In this document: positions 1 to 6,159 of the stretch, in pieces
How positions within the stretch are numbered: the stretch's first letter is position 1
Layout of the letters: every line of letters starts with the position of its first letter
Origin: an uncultured Alistipes sp.
GTDB taxonomy: Bacteria; Bacteroidota; Bacteroidia; Bacteroidales; Rikenellaceae
DNA: 8,814 nt
NCBI RefSeq assembly: GCF_902388705.1
Contig: NZ_CABMQJ010000071.1
Span: 1 to 8,814 of the forward strand
Direction of reading: 5' to 3'
Notes under the pieces: model-generated
What the model was told of the DNA's origin: nothing
The model's input: only the letters and a program-made list of their open reading frames with translations
Database searches by the model: none
Translations under genes and position numbers: made by a program

Positions 1-1
1 G

Positions 2-283
2 GCCGACGAAGCGACGCTGTTCGCCGTGCGCGGCAAGACGGTCTGCGTATCGCCCGGCGAGCAAAGCGTCGAGCGCGACCTGGCCTTGCAGGGCATTCGG
101 GCCGCGGGACTGAAGCTGGCCGAACGGCCCGTGGAACGCGGCGAACTGCCGCGCATGGACGAGCTCTTTTGGGTCGACCACCGGGGGGTGACGGCACTTT
201 CCCGCTGCGACGGGCGCCCGTATATGGCCATTATCGCCGAGCGCGTCGCGGCGGCGCTCCGCAGGTCATTCCAGCAACCGTAA
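2..283 (+). CDS. Class IV aminotransferase, C-terminal fragment
   Basis: The window opens inside this gene; only the last 93 codons are present, ending at TAA 281-283. The visible part resembles the C-terminal half of fold-type IV PLP enzymes (branched-chain aminotransferase and aminodeoxychorismate lyase). It has a segment where the chain enters the second half of the domain (LALQGIRAAGLKLAERPV), then the acidic 'MDELFWVDHRGVTAL' strand, where many relatives read like 'DEvFltnt..GV.pv', and a closing 'DGRPY' before the final helix. The PLP lysine and most catalytic residues lie upstream and cannot be checked. In Bacteroidales, small proteins of this type often sit beside the chorismate-utilising folate gene pabB and act as PabC, but no neighbour here tests that. 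The fold assignment is a moderate call and the substrate is unknown. Confidence 0.6.
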   Translation, partial: ADEATLFAVRGKTVCVSPGEQSVERDLALQGIRAAGLKLAERPVERGELPRMDELFWVDHRGVTALSRCDGRPYMAIIAERVAAALRRSFQQP

Positions 284-610
284 GGGCGGGCCGTAAAGGC
301 CCGTCGGCACACGCCGGTGCGGGAAAGGGAATCGACGCCTGCACAAAAAAGCACCCCGGGAGCGCGCCCGGCACTGCCGTATAAAGGAGGCAGGAACGCA
401 TGCGGCGACCCGCTCCGAATCATCCTACCGAAACACGCTGGAATACCTACGGGAACACGGCCCCGCAACGCGCTATAAGAAGCCGGAACCGGGACACCGC
501 CCGGCCCAGCCTTACAGGGAGCATGGGAACACAGCCCGTCGTTGTTTTCCGAAAATATAGAAACCGTCCGGGGCCGGCCCGCATTATCTTCGCCGGAAAA
601 CCCCGAAACC
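284..610. other. Gene-poor GC-rich interval
   Basis: I find no convincing gene here. Two short GC hairpins are visible: a 6-bp stem at 287-292/298-303 just after the aminotransferase stop, and a 5-bp stem at 356-360/367-371. Neither is followed by a T-run, so neither is a clear terminator. A purine-rich AAAGGAGG at 383-390 lies 9 nt before an ATG at 400, but the frame opening there overlaps the next gene in another frame and has the Arg/Pro-rich composition of a GC-rich shadow. No TAnnTTTG promoter box was found. Confidence 0.5.
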
Positions 611-1204
611 ATGAAAAAATACCTTATCCTTTACGCCGTCGCCGTGACGGCGCTGCTGGTATACGGCCACGGCCGTTACCGCCGCGAAACCCGCCGCCTG
701 GACCAGAACCAGGAGGCACTGGCCTCCGGCATCGAACACTACCGCACCCGGCTGGGACAGGAGGCCGCCTCGGTGCAGGCCCTGCGCCTGCGCTGCTCCG
801 AATTCGAACGCCTCCGGGCCGCGGACGCCGCCGAAATCCGCCGCCTCGGAATCAAAATCCGCCGTCTGGAAGCGGCCGCGAAAACGGTCGCGGCCACCTC
901 TGTCAGCCTGCGTACGCCCCTGTGCGACACGGTCGTCCTGCGCCTGCGCGATACGCTCGTCGTGCGCGACACCGTGCGGCTGTTCCGCTGGCGCGACGCA
1001 TGGGTGACGGTCGAGGGCTCAATCGGGACGGATTCCGTCGCGTGCCGCGTCGAAAGCACCGACACCCTCCAACAGGTCGTGCACCGCATACCGCGGCGTT
1101 TCCTGTTCATCCGCTGGGGCACCAAAGCCCTGCGGCAGGAGATCGTATCGTCGAATCCGCACACCCGGATCGTCTATTCGGACTTCGTAAAAATCGAGCG
1201 GTAA
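611..1204 (+). CDS. Membrane-anchored coiled-coil protein, DUF6549-like
   Basis: This encodes 197 residues. I chose ATG 611 because it opens directly on a short basic N-terminus and one hydrophobic segment (about residues 4-19, YLILYAVAVTALLVYG). The frame can be extended to a TTG at 542, but that adds an unlikely hydrophilic leader. Residues about 20-95 are rich in Arg, Glu, Leu and Gln with heptad-like spacing, suggesting a coiled coil. Residues about 100-150 are beta-prone with many Val-Arg-Asp-Thr segments. The C-terminus ends in a motif, 'SSNPHTRIVYSDFVKI', that I associate with DUF6549 proteins from Bacteroidales prophages and integrative elements. The architecture resembles an Rz-type spanin or another envelope protein of a lysis cassette, but that function is inference. 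No integrase, amidase or other phage gene lies nearby, so it may be a stranded remnant or a domesticated gene. Confidence 0.7.
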   Translation: MKKYLILYAVAVTALLVYGHGRYRRETRRLDQNQEALASGIEHYRTRLGQEAASVQALRLRCSEFERLRAADAAEIRRLGIKIRRLEAAAKTVAATSVSLRTPLCDTVVLRLRDTLVVRDTVRLFRWRDAWVTVEGSIGTDSVACRVESTDTLQQVVHRIPRRFLFIRWGTKALRQEIVSSNPHTRIVYSDFVKIER

Positions 1205-1244
1205 ATTAATTCGTAAATTTTAATTCCGTATTCCCAAATATTAT

Positions 1245-1252
1245 TACCTTTG
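1245..1252 (+). promoter_or_regulatory. Bacteroidetes -7 box for coaD operon
   Basis: TACCTTTG matches the Bacteroidetes sigma-ABfr -7 consensus TAnnTTTG and sits in the AT-rich gap 1202-1258. A -33 element is weak; TTTTAA at 1218-1223 is the best candidate, at about 21 nt spacing. The box ends only 6 nt before the coaD ATG, so the expected transcription start (about 4-7 nt past the box) falls at or just before the start codon. Confidence 0.7.
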
Positions 1253-1258
1253 TCGAAT

Positions 1259-1729
1259 ATGGAACGGACTGCAATCTTCCCCGGGTCGTTCGACCCGTTC
1301 ACCCGCGGGCACGCGGCGCTGGTCGACGAGGCGCTCAACCTCTTCGACCGCGTAATCATCGGCATCGGCAACAACACCTCGAAAACGGGATTGCTGACCG
1401 TCGCCAACCGCAAGCGGCTCATCGACGACATCTACTCGTCGAACCCGCGCGTCGAAGCCCGTATTTACACGGGGCTCACGGGCGAATTCGCCGAGCAGGC
1501 CGGGGCCTGCGCCATTATCCGCGGCGTGAGGAACACCACCGATTTCGAATACGAACGCACGATGGAGGCCACCAACCACCGTATCTACCCCGAGATTACC
1601 ACCGTGATGCTCTTCACCCCCGCGCCCGTGGCCGACATCTCGTCGTCGACCGTGCGCGAAGTGCTTTCGTTCGGACGCTCGGTCGAGGAGTTCATGCCGC
1701 TCGGAATCGATATTAACAAATACCTGTAA
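1259..1729 (+). CDS. coaD: Phosphopantetheine adenylyltransferase (PPAT)
   Basis: This encodes 156 residues, the usual size. CoaD is a cytoplasmic enzyme that transfers AMP from ATP to 4'-phosphopantetheine, giving dephospho-CoA in the penultimate step of coenzyme A synthesis. The nucleotidyltransferase signature is complete: 'FPGSFDPFT' at the N-terminus, the HxGH-type motif as T15-R-G-H18, 'IIRGVRNTTDFEYE' in the middle, and the second ATP-binding motif ISSSTVR at residues 127-133. ATG 1259 is chosen because MERTAIFPGSFDP is the canonical N-terminus; an in-frame TTG at 1250 lies inside the promoter box. lpxD starts 4 nt after the stop, so the two are almost certainly cotranscribed. Confidence 0.97.
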   Translation: MERTAIFPGSFDPFTRGHAALVDEALNLFDRVIIGIGNNTSKTGLLTVANRKRLIDDIYSSNPRVEARIYTGLTGEFAEQAGACAIIRGVRNTTDFEYERTMEATNHRIYPEITTVMLFTPAPVADISSSTVREVLSFGRSVEEFMPLGIDINKYL

Positions 1730-1733
1730 GCTT

Positions 1734-2768
1734 ATGATGGAATTCACGGCCGAAATGATCGCCGGATTTTTAGGCGGCGAAATCGTCGGCAACAAAGAGG
1801 CAAAAGTACACACCGTATCTTCGATCGAGGAGGGCAAAGCGGGCTCGCTCACCTACCTCACCAACCCCAAATACGAACCACACCTCTACACCACGGGCGC
1901 TTCGATCGTACTGGTCGACCGGGCGTTCGAACCCTCGCAGGCGATAGCGGCCACGCTCGTCAAAGTCGACGACGCCGCGGCCTGCGTGCTCAAACTGCTC
2001 GAAATGTACAACGCCGCCAAACCCCGCCGCAGCGGAGTGAGCAAGGCGGCCTCCGTGTCGGAGCGGGCCGAGGTGGGCGACGACTGCTATATCGGCGACT
2101 TCACGGTCGTCGAGGCAGGCGTGAAAATCGGCAAAGGCTGCCAGATTTACCCGCAGGTTTACCTCGGGGCCGGCGTCAGCGTGGGCGACGGCACGATTCT
2201 CTATCCCGGGGTGAAGGTCTACGAGGGCTGCCTCATCGGCCGCAACTGCATCCTGCATGCGGGGGCCGTAATCGGCGCCGACGGCTTCGGCTTCATGCCC
2301 AACGCCGCAGGCGGATTCGACAAAATCCCGCAGCTGGGCAACGTGGTAATCGAAGACGACGTGGAAATCGGCGCCAATACGTGCATCGACCGCGCCAAAA
2401 CCGACTCGACGATCATCCGCCGGGGCGTGAAACTCGACAACCTGATTCAAATCGGGCACAATGTGCAAATCGGCGAAAACACCGTGTCCTCGGCGCAGAC
2501 CGGCATCGCAGGCACCTCGAAAGTCGGCAGCAACTGTTTCCTCGCGGGACAGGTCGGCATCGCCGACCACGTCAACGTGGGCAACCGCGTGAAAATCGGT
2601 TCGAAAAGCGGACTGGACAAGGACGTGCCCGACGGCGAGGTGCGCTTCGGCTACCCGGCGCTGCCCGGCATGCAGTACCACCGTTCGGCGGCGATTTTCA
2701 AACGGCTGCCCGAGTTGGCACAACAAGTGCGCGAACTGGAAAAACAACTGGCGGAACTCAAAAAATAA
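1734..2768 (+). CDS. lpxD: UDP-3-O-acylglucosamine N-acyltransferase
   Basis: This encodes 344 residues from ATG 1734 (an ATG at 1737 is an equally possible start, one residue shorter). LpxD adds the N-linked hydroxyacyl chain to UDP-3-O-acyl-glucosamine using acyl-ACP, the third step of lipid A synthesis. The N-terminal uridine-binding domain (about residues 1-95) contains 'VSSIEEGKAGSLTYLTNPKY'. It is followed by a left-handed beta-helix of hexapeptide repeats (about 100-315) with the family motif GADGFGF at 181-187. H242 in 'IQIGHNVQIGEN' corresponds by motif to the catalytic His (His239 in E. coli). The tail after residue 320 is a charged helix typical of the trimer C-terminus. In many Bacteroidetes lpxD is followed by lpxC-fabZ and lpxA; here it sits between coaD and a thioredoxin lipoprotein, so a second lpxD elsewhere in the genome is possible. 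Confidence 0.95.
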   Translation: MMEFTAEMIAGFLGGEIVGNKEAKVHTVSSIEEGKAGSLTYLTNPKYEPHLYTTGASIVLVDRAFEPSQAIAATLVKVDDAAACVLKLLEMYNAAKPRRSGVSKAASVSERAEVGDDCYIGDFTVVEAGVKIGKGCQIYPQVYLGAGVSVGDGTILYPGVKVYEGCLIGRNCILHAGAVIGADGFGFMPNAAGGFDKIPQLGNVVIEDDVEIGANTCIDRAKTDSTIIRRGVKLDNLIQIGHNVQIGENTVSSAQTGIAGTSKVGSNCFLAGQVGIADHVNVGNRVKIGSKSGLDKDVPDGEVRFGYPALPGMQYHRSAAIFKRLPELAQQVRELEKQLAELKK

Positions 2769-2786
2769 CTCTTAATATCACCCATT

Positions 2787-3842
2787 ATGAAAAAAGTATT
2801 TCTTTTCGCAACGGCCGCAGTCGTACTGTGCAGTTGCAGCAACCAGCCCAGATATATTATCGACGGCGACATAGCAGGACTCGAGGGCACCGTTTACCTG
2901 TTCCAGGGCGACAGCCTGCTTGACTCTGCCGCCGTCAACGCCGGCAAGTTCCGCTTCAAGGGCCCCGCAGGCGCTCCCGCGGTGCACTACCTGCTCGACT
3001 CGCGCGAAGGACAGCCGCAGGCGTTCGCCATGCAGTTCATCCTCGAGCCGGGTACGATTTCGATTAAGAGCGACGCCGAGGACGCACAGGTGCGCCACAC
3101 CACCGGCACCCCGGCCAACGATGCGAGCGACACCTATTCGGCCGCCAGCCGCGCGCTGATCAAGGAGTACCGCGACCAGGCCACGACCGACGAGCGCCGC
3201 GATGCCATCGAGGACGAATTCGACCAGCTAACCCGCACGACGGTGGACGCCAACCGCGACAACTTCTTCGGCGTGGTGCTGATGCCCAACCTGGCTTACG
3301 ACCTTTCGGGACAGGAAGTGCTCGACGAAATCGCCAAGTTCTCGCCCGAAATGCAACAGACCAAGGAGCTGACCGACCTGAAAACCATGGCCGAGCAGAA
3401 AATCAAGACCGACGTAGGCCAGCCCTACATCGACATCGTGCAGGACAACGCCGAGGGTGAACCCGTATCGCTCAAGTCGGTAATCGAAAACCCGGCCAAC
3501 AAGTACACGCTCGTGGACTTCTGGGCGTCGTGGTGCGGCCCCTGCATGGGCGAAGTTCCCCACCTGAAGCAGACCTACGACAAGTTCCACAAAAAGGGAT
3601 TCGAGATTTACGGCGTGTCGTTCGACAACGACCGCGACAGGTGGCTCGGCGCCGTCAAGGACAACGGCATGGAGTGGATTCACGTCAGCGAACTGCAGCG
3701 TTTCGACAACCAGGCGGCCAAGGATTACGCCGTACAGGGCATTCCGTCGAACTTCCTGATCGACGCACAGGGTAAGATCGTCGCCAAGAACCTGCGCGGC
3801 GAGGCCCTCTACGAAAAAGTCGAGAAGCTCCTCGGCAAATAA
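2787..3842 (+). CDS. TlpA-like thioredoxin lipoprotein with DUF4369 domain, copy 1
   Basis: This encodes 351 residues and starts 18 nt after lpxD with no terminator between, so it is probably in the coaD-lpxD operon. The N-terminus is a lipoprotein signal: MKK, a hydrophobic stretch and a lipobox LCSC with the lipidated cysteine at C17. Residues about 22-115 look like DUF4369 (IDGDIAGLEGTVYLFQGDSL), a domain found at the front of many Bacteroidetes TlpA/ResA-like proteins. A helical linker follows, and the C-terminal thioredoxin-like domain carries W249-C250-G-P-C253 and the cis-proline loop I319-P320. Such proteins exchange disulfides in the periplasm, for example in cytochrome c maturation or protein repair; the partner is unknown. 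No acidic cluster follows C17, so surface export is not suggested. The 3' end was duplicated downstream; the remnant lies at 3935-4111. Confidence 0.93.
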   Translation: MKKVFLFATAAVVLCSCSNQPRYIIDGDIAGLEGTVYLFQGDSLLDSAAVNAGKFRFKGPAGAPAVHYLLDSREGQPQAFAMQFILEPGTISIKSDAEDAQVRHTTGTPANDASDTYSAASRALIKEYRDQATTDERRDAIEDEFDQLTRTTVDANRDNFFGVVLMPNLAYDLSGQEVLDEIAKFSPEMQQTKELTDLKTMAEQKIKTDVGQPYIDIVQDNAEGEPVSLKSVIENPANKYTLVDFWASWCGPCMGEVPHLKQTYDKFHKKGFEIYGVSFDNDRDRWLGAVKDNGMEWIHVSELQRFDNQAAKDYAVQGIPSNFLIDAQGKIVAKNLRGEALYEKVEKLLGK

Positions 3843-3858
3843 TCCGGTTTCCGGCATA

Positions 3859-3900
3859 CGCCCCTCCGAACTGCACGACGCCGTCCGGAGGGGCGTTTTT
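3859..3900 (+). terminator. Rho-independent terminator after TlpA copy 1
   Basis: Perfect 10-bp GC-rich stem CGCCCCTCCG/CGGAGGGGCG (3859-3868 and 3886-3895) with a 17-nt loop, followed by five T (3896-3900). It begins 16 nt after the stop codon and should end the coaD-lpxD-tlpA transcript. Confidence 0.9.
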
Positions 3901-3934
3901 CAACGATATATACGCACCGGGAAACGTGCGACGC

Positions 3935-4111
3935 AACCCACCCAGCACCGATACATACTGGGCGGCACCTGCGGGCAAATCGCCGCTCCCGCCCCGGTGA
4001 CGGCCCCGGGCGGGGATTACGCCGGTCAACGAATTGCCGCCCCCCGACGCACAGGGTAGAATCGTTGCCGGAAACCTGTGCGGGGAGGCCCCTTGCGAAA
4101 AAATTGAAAGA
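3935..4111 (+). pseudogene. Relic of a duplicated TlpA-like gene (3' part)
   Basis: This is a decayed copy of the end of the gene at 2787-3842. The clearest block, 4046-4108, matches 3762-3824 at about 49 of 63 bases by hand alignment; it translates as DAQGRIVAGNLCGEAPCEKIER against DAQGKIVAKNLRGEALYEKVEK in the intact gene (15 of 22 identical). Upstream, GGATTACGCC at 4014-4023 matches the intact copy at 3722-3731, but the distance to the next block is 32 nt instead of 40, an 8-nt frameshifting loss. A fainter block at 3935-3972 (AACCC..CCA.CA..ACA..TGGGCG..CCTGC) seems to be the active-site region with deletions. Many differences are transitions, and a rare AGA codon appears, as expected for unconstrained drift. 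The upstream block is less certain than the last 100 bp. Confidence 0.75.
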
Positions 4112-4139
4112 ACGGCCGCCCCCCTTAACAGCACATGCA

Positions 4140-4172
4140 CCGGACAGCATCGCGCCGTCCGGAAGAGTTTTT
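4140..4172 (+). terminator. Decayed duplicate terminator before ruvC
   Basis: CCGGAC (4140-4145) pairs with GTCCGG (4157-4162) across an 11-nt loop, followed by AAGAG and five T (4168-4172). The stretch GCGCCGTCCGG...GTTTTT resembles the right half of the terminator at 3859-3900, and CGCCCCCC at about 4117-4124 resembles its left arm. I read it as the terminator of the duplicated gene, with its original 10-bp stem broken but a shorter hairpin still possible. Whether it still terminates is unclear. Confidence 0.5.
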
Positions 4173-4178
4173 GAAAAA

Positions 4179-4796
4179 ATGACCGCATCCGGAAAATACC
4201 GCATCATGGGCATCGACCCCGGCACCAACTACATGGGTTACGGCGTGCTGGAGGTCGAAGGACGCACGGTACGCTCGGTCGTACTGGGCGACATCGATCT
4301 GCACAAACTATCGGACCCCTACGCCAAACTGCGCTATATCTTCGAACGGGTCGGGGCGCTAATCGACGAATACGCACCGCAGGAGGTGGCGCTCGAATCG
4401 CCCTTTTTCGGGGAGAACGTGCAGTCGATGCTCAAACTCGGCCGTGCGCAGGGCGTCGCCATGGCGGCAGCTTTGAGCCGCGGCCTGTCCGTATCGGAAT
4501 ACGCCCCGATGCGCATCAAGCAGAGCATCACGGGCCGCGGCTCGGCGGCCAAGGAGCAGGTGGCGGCCATCGTCTGCCGCATGCTCTCGCTCGAACAGCC
4601 GCCCAAACGGCTCGATGCGACGGACGGCATGGCCGTCGCATTGTGCCACCACTTCACGACGGCCAGCCCGCTCAACGCCGCCCTGGGCGACGAACGCGTC
4701 AAGGGACTGGGCGGCGGCAAGAAAGCCGCCTCGAAACGCGGCACCCAAAGCTGGGAAAAGTTCCTGAAAGACCACCCCGACCGGGAAATCAAATAA
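4179..4796 (+). CDS. ruvC: Holliday junction resolvase RuvC
   Basis: This encodes 205 residues. RuvC is a dimeric endonuclease of RNase H fold that nicks Holliday junctions symmetrically, working with the RuvAB motor in recombination repair. The acidic catalytic residues are all visible: D13 in 'IMGIDPGT', E73 in 'VALESPFFGEN', and D146 and D149 in 'LDATDGMAVALCHH'. The basic 'GRGSAAKEQV' segment before the last pair is also conserved. ATG 4179 is chosen because it places the first catalytic Asp at residue 13. An upstream ATG at 4065 would add 38 residues translated from the tlpA relic in a non-native frame. The C-terminus (about 175-205) is a Lys-rich extension beyond the core. The next gene starts 19 nt later, suggesting cotranscription. 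No clear promoter box was found between the relic terminator and the start. Confidence 0.97.
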   Translation: MTASGKYRIMGIDPGTNYMGYGVLEVEGRTVRSVVLGDIDLHKLSDPYAKLRYIFERVGALIDEYAPQEVALESPFFGENVQSMLKLGRAQGVAMAAALSRGLSVSEYAPMRIKQSITGRGSAAKEQVAAIVCRMLSLEQPPKRLDATDGMAVALCHHFTTASPLNAALGDERVKGLGGGKKAASKRGTQSWEKFLKDHPDREIK

Positions 4797-4815
4797 TCCC
4801 CCGACCATCACTCCC

Positions 4816-5880
4816 ATGAAGAAAATCCTCACAGCACTCCTCGCGGCATCCGCATTGTGCGGCTGCGGCCCCAGATTCACCGTCACGGGCCGCTACGCCC
4901 TCGCCCCGGGCGACTCGGTATTCCTGTTTGCCGGCGACAACTCCGTACTCGCGTCGGGCGTAATGGCCCCGGACACGACGTTTGCACTCGAGGGACGCTT
5001 TACGGCATCCGACATCGTCCTGCTCGCCGACCGCGACCGTCTTCACACGCCCGCACGGATTATTCTCGAACCGGGCATCATCCGCATCGCCCCCGACCCG
5101 AAGACCGGGTACTGCGCCTCGGGAACACCGCTGAACGACAGCATGCAGTTGCTCAACAAGAAACTGCTGGCGCTCCGGGATGAATACCACCGCATAGCAC
5201 CCGGCACCCCGCAGCAGGAAATGGATGCGCTTTTCGAACGCTTCGACCAGCTCCCCCGTGACATGATGAATGCCAACCTCGACAATGTCTTCGGGTTGAG
5301 CCTGTTTTCCGACTACGAATTCCCGAACCTGCTGCAGGACACGACGAAAGTAGCCGGATTGAGGCCCTGCATGGCGAAATTCTCCGCCGAAATGCAGGCG
5401 CATCCCCTCATGCAGAAGCTGCGGGAAAAACTGGCCGGATACGAAAATGCGCAGCCAGGCAGGCCCTTCACGGAACTCGTGCTGGACAATACGCAGGGCG
5501 AAGCCGTGGCCCTGTCGTCGCTCGTGGGCCCGGGACGCTGGGTGCTGCTCGACTTCTGGGCCACCTGGTGCGGCCCGTGCCTCGATGAAACCAACCGCTA
5601 CCTGAAGCAGGCGTATACCGACTACAAAGCCCGGGGATTCGAGATATACGGCGTATCGCTCGACAACGACAAGGCGCGCTGGACAAGGCTCGTAACCGAA
5701 AACGAGATGCCCTGGACAAACGTACTGGGCGTCGACGACGATAAGCGGAGCGACGCCGCGACGCGCTATTGCATTACGACCCTTCCTGCGAATGTCCTGA
5801 TTTCGCCCGAGGGCATCATCGCAGCGAAAAACCTGCACGGCAAGGAACTCATGGACAAACTTGCGGAGGTAATGAAGTGA
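4816..5880 (+). CDS. TlpA-like thioredoxin lipoprotein with DUF4369-like domain, copy 2
   Basis: This encodes 354 residues with the same plan and nearly the same length as the gene at 2787-3842. A signal peptide ends in lipobox LCGC (lipidated C17). A DUF4369-like beta domain (about 20-110: FTVTGRYALAPGDSVFLFAGDN) is followed by a helical linker. The thioredoxin-like domain carries W251-C252-G-P-C255, the 'GFEIYGVSLDNDKARW' strand-helix also present in copy 1, and the cis-proline loop L323-P324. The two proteins align along their whole length and are clearly paralogues, but this copy is much further from copy 1 than the relic at 3935-4111 is. It starts 19 nt after ruvC and is closed by a hairpin, so it is probably the second gene of a ruvC operon. 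It is predicted to be a periplasmic thiol-disulfide oxidoreductase; substrates are unknown. Confidence 0.92.
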   Translation: MKKILTALLAASALCGCGPRFTVTGRYALAPGDSVFLFAGDNSVLASGVMAPDTTFALEGRFTASDIVLLADRDRLHTPARIILEPGIIRIAPDPKTGYCASGTPLNDSMQLLNKKLLALRDEYHRIAPGTPQQEMDALFERFDQLPRDMMNANLDNVFGLSLFSDYEFPNLLQDTTKVAGLRPCMAKFSAEMQAHPLMQKLREKLAGYENAQPGRPFTELVLDNTQGEAVALSSLVGPGRWVLLDFWATWCGPCLDETNRYLKQAYTDYKARGFEIYGVSLDNDKARWTRLVTENEMPWTNVLGVDDDKRSDAATRYCITTLPANVLISPEGIIAAKNLHGKELMDKLAEVMK

Positions 5881-5902
5881 CCGCGAGGCAGCGAACAGGC
5901 TA

Positions 5903-5943
5903 ATAATCCGGCCGATGCGCAGGCAGTGCGCCGGCCGGATTAT
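5903..5943 (+). terminator. Terminator after TlpA copy 2
   Basis: A perfect 12-bp stem, ATAATCCGGCCG (5903-5914) with CGGCCGGATTAT (5932-5943), may be extended inside by GCGC/GCGC (5917-5920/5928-5931). The downstream T-run is short and broken (CATTTTATT), but position and stem strength support a terminator. Confidence 0.75.
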
Positions 5944-5970
5944 CATTTTATTAAAAATTCTGCGGAATTA

Positions 5971-6002
5971 TTTGCGTGTTTCGGATTTTCGCCCTATATT
6001 TG
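5971..6002 (+). promoter_or_regulatory. Bacteroidetes promoter for tRNA-Arg
   Basis: A -33 TTTG (5971-5974) and a -7 TATATTTG (5995-6002) are separated by 20 nt, matching the Bacteroidetes housekeeping promoter. The tRNA begins 13 nt after the -7 box, leaving a leader of a few nucleotides. Confidence 0.8.
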
Positions 6003-6014
6003 CACCTGCAATTC

Positions 6015-6088
6015 GGCACCGTAGCTTAATTGAATAGAGCATCTGACTACGGATCAGAAGGTTACAGGTTTGAGTCCTGTCGGTGTCA
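6015..6088 (+). tRNA. tRNA-Arg (anticodon ACG)
   Basis: This is a 74-nt cloverleaf. The acceptor stem GGCACCG pairs with CGGTGTC (one G-U at 2-71) and the discriminator is A. The anticodon stem is TCTGA/TCAGA around loop CTACGGA, with anticodon ACG at 6049-6051, which reads CGN arginine codons once A34 is converted to inosine. The T-arm stem is ACAGG/CCTGT. The CCA end is not encoded. The D-loop has a single G (AATTGAATA) and the T-loop reads TTTGAGT rather than TTCGAGT, so the usual G19-C56 tertiary pair appears as A19-U56. Confidence 0.95.
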
Positions 6089-6125
6089 CAACAGAGGGAA
6101 AGGCAAATGCCTTTCCCTCTGTTGT
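6088..6125 (+). terminator. 17-bp perfect hairpin abutting tRNA-Arg
   Basis: The arm at 6088-6104 (begins ACAACAGAGG) and the arm at 6109-6125 pair over all 17 bp around a loop AAAT. The left arm includes the tRNA discriminator base. The T content lies at the end of the right arm (GTTGTTT) rather than in a clean T-run. It is likely a terminator or a 3'-end processing structure for the tRNA transcript. Confidence 0.7.
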
Positions 6126-6131
6126 TTACAG

Positions 6132-6159
6132 CCGCCAGGAACAATGCAGGCGGTTTTTT
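6132..6159 (+). terminator. Second terminator downstream of tRNA-Arg
   Basis: CCGCC (6132-6136) pairs with GGCGG (6149-6153) across a 12-nt loop, followed directly by six T (6154-6159). This is a short but classical rho-independent terminator, in tandem with the preceding hairpin. Confidence 0.75.

Noticed and set aside
400..1209. Forward open frame of 269 codons with a good ribosome-binding-like sequence
   Set aside because: It overlaps the DUF6549-like gene in another frame and is extremely Arg/Pro-rich, as expected of a GC-rich shadow; the other frame has a membrane anchor and a recognisable C-terminal motif.
1770..2747. Long reverse-strand frame opposite lpxD
   Set aside because: It is a codon-bias shadow of the hexapeptide-repeat gene, rich in Val, Ala, Asp and His with no recognisable domain.
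4065..4178. 38-residue N-terminal extension of RuvC
   Set aside because: The extension is the tlpA relic and its terminator read out of frame; the RuvC fold begins at the segment following ATG 4179.
4789..5946. 385-codon reverse-strand frame opposite TlpA copy 2
   Set aside because: It spans the whole opposite gene and its terminator; the composition is shadow-like and the forward gene is unambiguous.
6088..6125. The tRNA-adjacent hairpin as a phage attachment site or CRISPR repeat
   Set aside because: There is no second copy, integrase or repeat-spacer pattern in the window; it fits a terminator or processing hairpin better.
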